DNA of 48,395 nucleotides from Terriglobia bacterium (GTDB lineage: Bacteria > Acidobacteriota > Terriglobia > Bryobacterales > Bryobacteraceae): the NCBI GenBank assembly GCA_020073145.1, contig JAIQFS010000040.1:1-48395 (forward strand), given 5' to 3'. This document shows positions 46,096 to 48,395 of the stretch, piece by piece. A program made the translations under genes and the position numbers. Every line of letters begins with the position of its first letter. Positions within the stretch are counted from its first letter, which is position 1. Under the pieces are notes generated by a model that searched no databases, was not told where the DNA came from, and was given only the letters and a program-made list of their open reading frames with translations.

Positions 46096-47670
46096 TCAAC
46101 TGAATCCGGTCTTCTCGCCGGCGGAACGCCGCGAGAGAAACCGGTCCACCACTTCCGTCGCCACATTCGAAACCGTGGACGAGGTCACAGACGTATCCGT
46201 AAAAACACCGCGTGCGGCCAAGTACCGGTCCACCGCGGCGGCCACGGTGCGGCGGTCGATGGGCCCGCCGCCGGCGGCCACGGCGCTTGCGGCGATCGGC
46301 GTTTCGAAAGCGTCCTGAGCTTCCCGCACGGCATAGGCCAGGCGCTTGATGTTGATCAGGTTCAGGGGCCCGACATTGTCGGAAGTCGAGTTGCCCGCGA
46401 TGGCGCCGCAGCCCAGGGTCATGGCCGGAAACACATTGGTGGTGATGCCGGTGGAGCCTTGCGGCGAGGACGTGTTCACCAGCACGCGCATGGAGGGCAT
46501 GCGCAGCGCAAACTGGCGGATGCGGGCGTCATCCTTGGCGTGAATCACCGAGGTGTGGCCGAGACCGCCGAACTTCAGCAGCGCGTAGCAGGCCTCGACA
46601 GCGGCGGAGAAATCCTTGACGAAATGCAGCGACAGCACCGGCGAGAGCTTCTCGGCAGAGAGCGGGTGCTGTTTGCCCACGCCGCCTATTTCCACGCAGA
46701 TAATGGACGTGTCCGGCCGCACCTCGAATCCCGCCATCTTGGCAATCTTGCCGGGCGACTGGCCGACGCACTTGGGATTCACGGTCCAGTTGGGCATGAT
46801 CAGCAGCTTGCCGAGCGCTTCCTTCTGGGTGTCATTCGCGATGTGGGCATGCTGCGCCTGGAGGGCGGCGAGAATGCGGCTGCGCAGAGACTCTTCGGCC
46901 ACGATGGCCTGCTCGCTGGAACACACCGTGCCGTAGTCGAAGGATTTGCCCGCGACGACCTTAGCCACGGCGTCTTCCAGGTCGGCGGAAGTATCAATCA
47001 GAACGGGGACGTTGCCCGGCCCGACGCCGAAAGCCGGCTTGCCGCTGGAATATGCAGCCTTGACCATACCCGATCCTCCGGTGGCCAGAATCACGCTGGT
47101 GCGTTCGTGCCGGATCAGAGCCTGGGTGCCTTCCAGCGTAGCGGTGTCGACGCACTGGATGAGATCTTCGGGCGCTCCGGACGCCGCCGCAGCCTCAGCC
47201 AGCACCGCAGCGGTTTCGCAAGTGCAGCGGTGAGCGCGGGGGTGCGGGCTGATGACGATGGCGTTGCCCGCTTTGAGAGAAATGAGGGTCTTGTAGATGG
47301 CGGTCGACGTGGGATTGGTAGTAGGCAGGATGGCCGCCACCACGCCCACCGGAACCCCGATCTCGACGATCTTCTCCCCAGGCAGTTCCCGCAGGATGCC
47401 GACGGTTTTTACGCCGCGCATGCGGCGGGGCAGAATATCGCACGCCAGCAGGTTCTTCAGGTGCTTGTCGCGAGCGTTTCCGTATCCCGTTTCTTCCACC
47501 GCCAATTCAGCGACGCGCTGGGAGTGGGCGCGGGCCGCGGCGGCCATGCGCTCCACGATGGAATCGATCTGCTCCTGGGAATAGGCGAGATACTTCTGCC
47601 AGGCCTGGTAGGCTTTTTCGACTTTGGTGCGGACCTCCTGAACCGACAGGAGATCTTGATCGTGAAGCAT
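46096..47670 (-). CDS. acylating aldehyde dehydrogenase of a bacterial microcompartment (EutE/PduP-like)
   Basis: The 524-residue enzyme converts an aldehyde plus CoA and NAD+ to acyl-CoA inside a microcompartment. It has LPTTNPTSTAIYKTLI, the nucleotide segment ILATGGSGMVKAAY, GVGPGNVPVLIDTSADLEDA, and the catalytic Cys250 in FDYGTVCSSEQAIV. These match EutE/PduP and the N-terminal half of AdhE. The C-terminus carries two amphipathic helices (VAAAVDRYLAARG and VATEVVDRFLSRR) that resemble the short encapsulation peptides of these enzymes. AGGGG precedes the ATG at 47670, which is 6 nt after the shell-protein stop. The frame continues past its TGA, as noted separately. Confidence 0.9.
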   Translation of the reverse strand: MLHDQDLLSVQEVRTKVEKAYQAWQKYLAYSQEQIDSIVERMAAAARAHSQRVAELAVEETGYGNARDKHLKNLLACDILPRRMRGVKTVGILRELPGEKIVEIGVPVGVVAAILPTTNPTSTAIYKTLISLKAGNAIVISPHPRAHRCTCETAAVLAEAAAASGAPEDLIQCVDTATLEGTQALIRHERTSVILATGGSGMVKAAYSSGKPAFGVGPGNVPVLIDTSADLEDAVAKVVAGKSFDYGTVCSSEQAIVAEESLRSRILAALQAQHAHIANDTQKEALGKLLIMPNWTVNPKCVGQSPGKIAKMAGFEVRPDTSIICVEIGGVGKQHPLSAEKLSPVLSLHFVKDFSAAVEACYALLKFGGLGHTSVIHAKDDARIRQFALRMPSMRVLVNTSSPQGSTGITTNVFPAMTLGCGAIAGNSTSDNVGPLNLINIKRLAYAVREAQDAFETPIAASAVAAGGGPIDRRTVAAAVDRYLAARGVFTDTSVTSSTVSNVATEVVDRFLSRRSAGEKTGFS

Positions 47671-47676
47671 CGGCCC

Positions 47677-47958
47677 CTACTTCTTGAGGCCGCCTGTGGG
47701 GAGCACGCGCTCGACTTCGTCGTGAGGCCGCGGAATCACGTGGACGCTGACCAACTCGCCAACGCGCCGGGCCGCGGCCGCACCCGCGTCCGTGGCCGCC
47801 TTGACCGCGCCGACGTCGCCGCGGCAGGTGACCATCACCAGACCGGCTCCGACAAATTCCTTGCCCGTCAAAACCACGTTGGCGGTCTTGACCATGGCGT
47901 CGGCGGCCTCAATGGCGCCTACTAAACCCTTCGTCTCAATCAGCCCTAGGGCCTCCAT
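47677..47958 (-). CDS. hexameric microcompartment shell protein (BMC-H)
   Basis: The 93-residue protein is one BMC domain: [53 protein letters not shown] and [16 protein letters not shown]. The length and the [18 protein letters not shown] pattern match PduA/EutM/CsoS1-type hexamers that tile the shell facets, with the [10 protein letters not shown] helix lining the centre. It has GGAGG five bases before the ATG at 47958. It sits directly upstream of the aldehyde dehydrogenase in the same operon. Other shell and cargo genes are not in the window and may lie beyond its right edge. Confidence 0.96.
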   Translation of the reverse strand: MEALGLIETKGLVGAIEAADAMVKTANVVLTGKEFVGAGLVMVTCRGDVGAVKAATDAGAAAARRVGELVSVHVIPRPHDEVERVLPTGGLKK

Positions 47959-48395
47959 GCATCCTCCAGCGCTTGCGAATTCCTTACGCTATCACAATTG
48001 CGCCACTGCGGCACACCGCTGTGCCCCGAGTGTTCCGTTTCCTAATCTGGTCTGGAAGAGCCGGGCAGGCGCAGGCAGAACCGCTACGCCCCAAAAAGAA
48101 ATGGTTCCAAGTGACCTGATTTCCAGCCTGACTCACCGCCGGCATGCACGGCATTGAGCTCCGCGGCCGAGAGCGCCGGACGTTTCGCCCCTCGGCTCCC
48201 CCGTCCCTGGTTTCTCCAGGAACCGGATCAATGCCTCCGGGCACGCCGCAGCCTAGTGCTTCTCCCGTCCGGGACCGGACGCTCGTAACGGCCTTTCCCT
48301 CGCCCGCAACGGCTCCCGCTTTCGCGGACTCCATTCCGGGGTCGATGTTCCCGGCCTGCTACTTCGCTTCCTGCGCCGCAGTTCCCAAGTCCGTT
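47959..48395. other. 437-nt right edge, no gene identified
   Basis: This is upstream of the shell-protein operon and should hold its promoter. A perfect 6-bp inverted repeat, GGCACA-ccgc-TGTGCC, lies at 48010-48025, a possible operator or hairpin. The frames here (for example from ATG 48144 on the plus strand, open to the edge) are Pro/Ser/Arg rich and resemble nothing known to me. On the minus strand a short frame ends in TDLGTAAQEAK-stop near the edge, which could be the C-terminus of a gene that starts beyond the window. Confidence 0.35.

Noticed and set aside
48144-48395. Open plus frame MHGIELRGRERRTFRPSA running off the window
   Set aside because: Pro/Ser/Arg-rich, no ribosome-binding site and no recognisable family; likely chance in GC-rich DNA.

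Overview
The window reads as a chromosomal segment of an Acidobacteriota bacterium, most likely Bryobacterales / Candidatus Solibacter-like. This is inferred from content, not from a database search. The pointers are two 'acidobacterial duplicated orphan permeases' (one with its PadR regulator), a secreted DUF6152 trio, Ser/Thr kinases with TPR or propeller sensor tails, high GC, and RAYT/RHS debris. Genes are dense, on both strands, and several start with TTG or GTG.

Layout. 1-2020 is a graveyard of mobile DNA: two truncated RAYT transposases, REP-like repeats, a DUF4279 ORF between them and an RHS fragment. 2070-6029 carries a hemerythrin, a hybrid histidine kinase and an ABC exporter. 6157-7843 holds two decayed genes, a Ser/Thr kinase and an Asp/Asn-tRNA synthetase N-terminus, lying tail to tail. 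8256-12141 has coaD, an aminotransferase, a mannose-6-phosphate isomerase, a VOC protein and a secreted protein. 12172-14655 is a MacB-like permease. 14964-22293 is a minus-strand housekeeping block transcribed tig-clpX-lon-engB-rho; clpP, often found between tig and clpX, is absent. 22349-26747 contains a tiny membrane peptide, a site-2 protease, a DUF4160/DUF2442 chimera, an M16 peptidase and a small membrane protein.

27268-29260 is a promoter-led operon of three secreted proteins (DUF6152 plus two paralogues of unknown function), followed by an intact Ser/Thr kinase that may be leaderless. 32951-36390 looks like a lignin-aromatic module: an extradiol dioxygenase, an overlapping alpha/beta hydrolase, and, after a structured 327-nt leader, a LigM-type tetrahydrofolate-dependent O-demethylase that keeps the expected active-site residues and ends in a strong terminator. 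36613-40571 is a tightly overlapping run of a SurA-like isomerase, a YhaM-like exonuclease, a BlaI regulator and rmuC. 40666-43618 is a PadR-ADOP pair. 43619-45850 is recJ with a hypothetical upstream gene.

45859-47958 is the edge of a bacterial microcompartment operon, a hexameric shell protein and an acylating aldehyde dehydrogenase. The dehydrogenase frame continues, past a single TGA, through an Ala/Pro linker into a conserved-looking 78-codon tail. The most unusual items are this interrupted tail, the REP/RAYT/DUF4279 arrangement, the DUF4160-DUF2442 chimera, the possible leaderless kinase promoters and the LigM/dioxygenase module.
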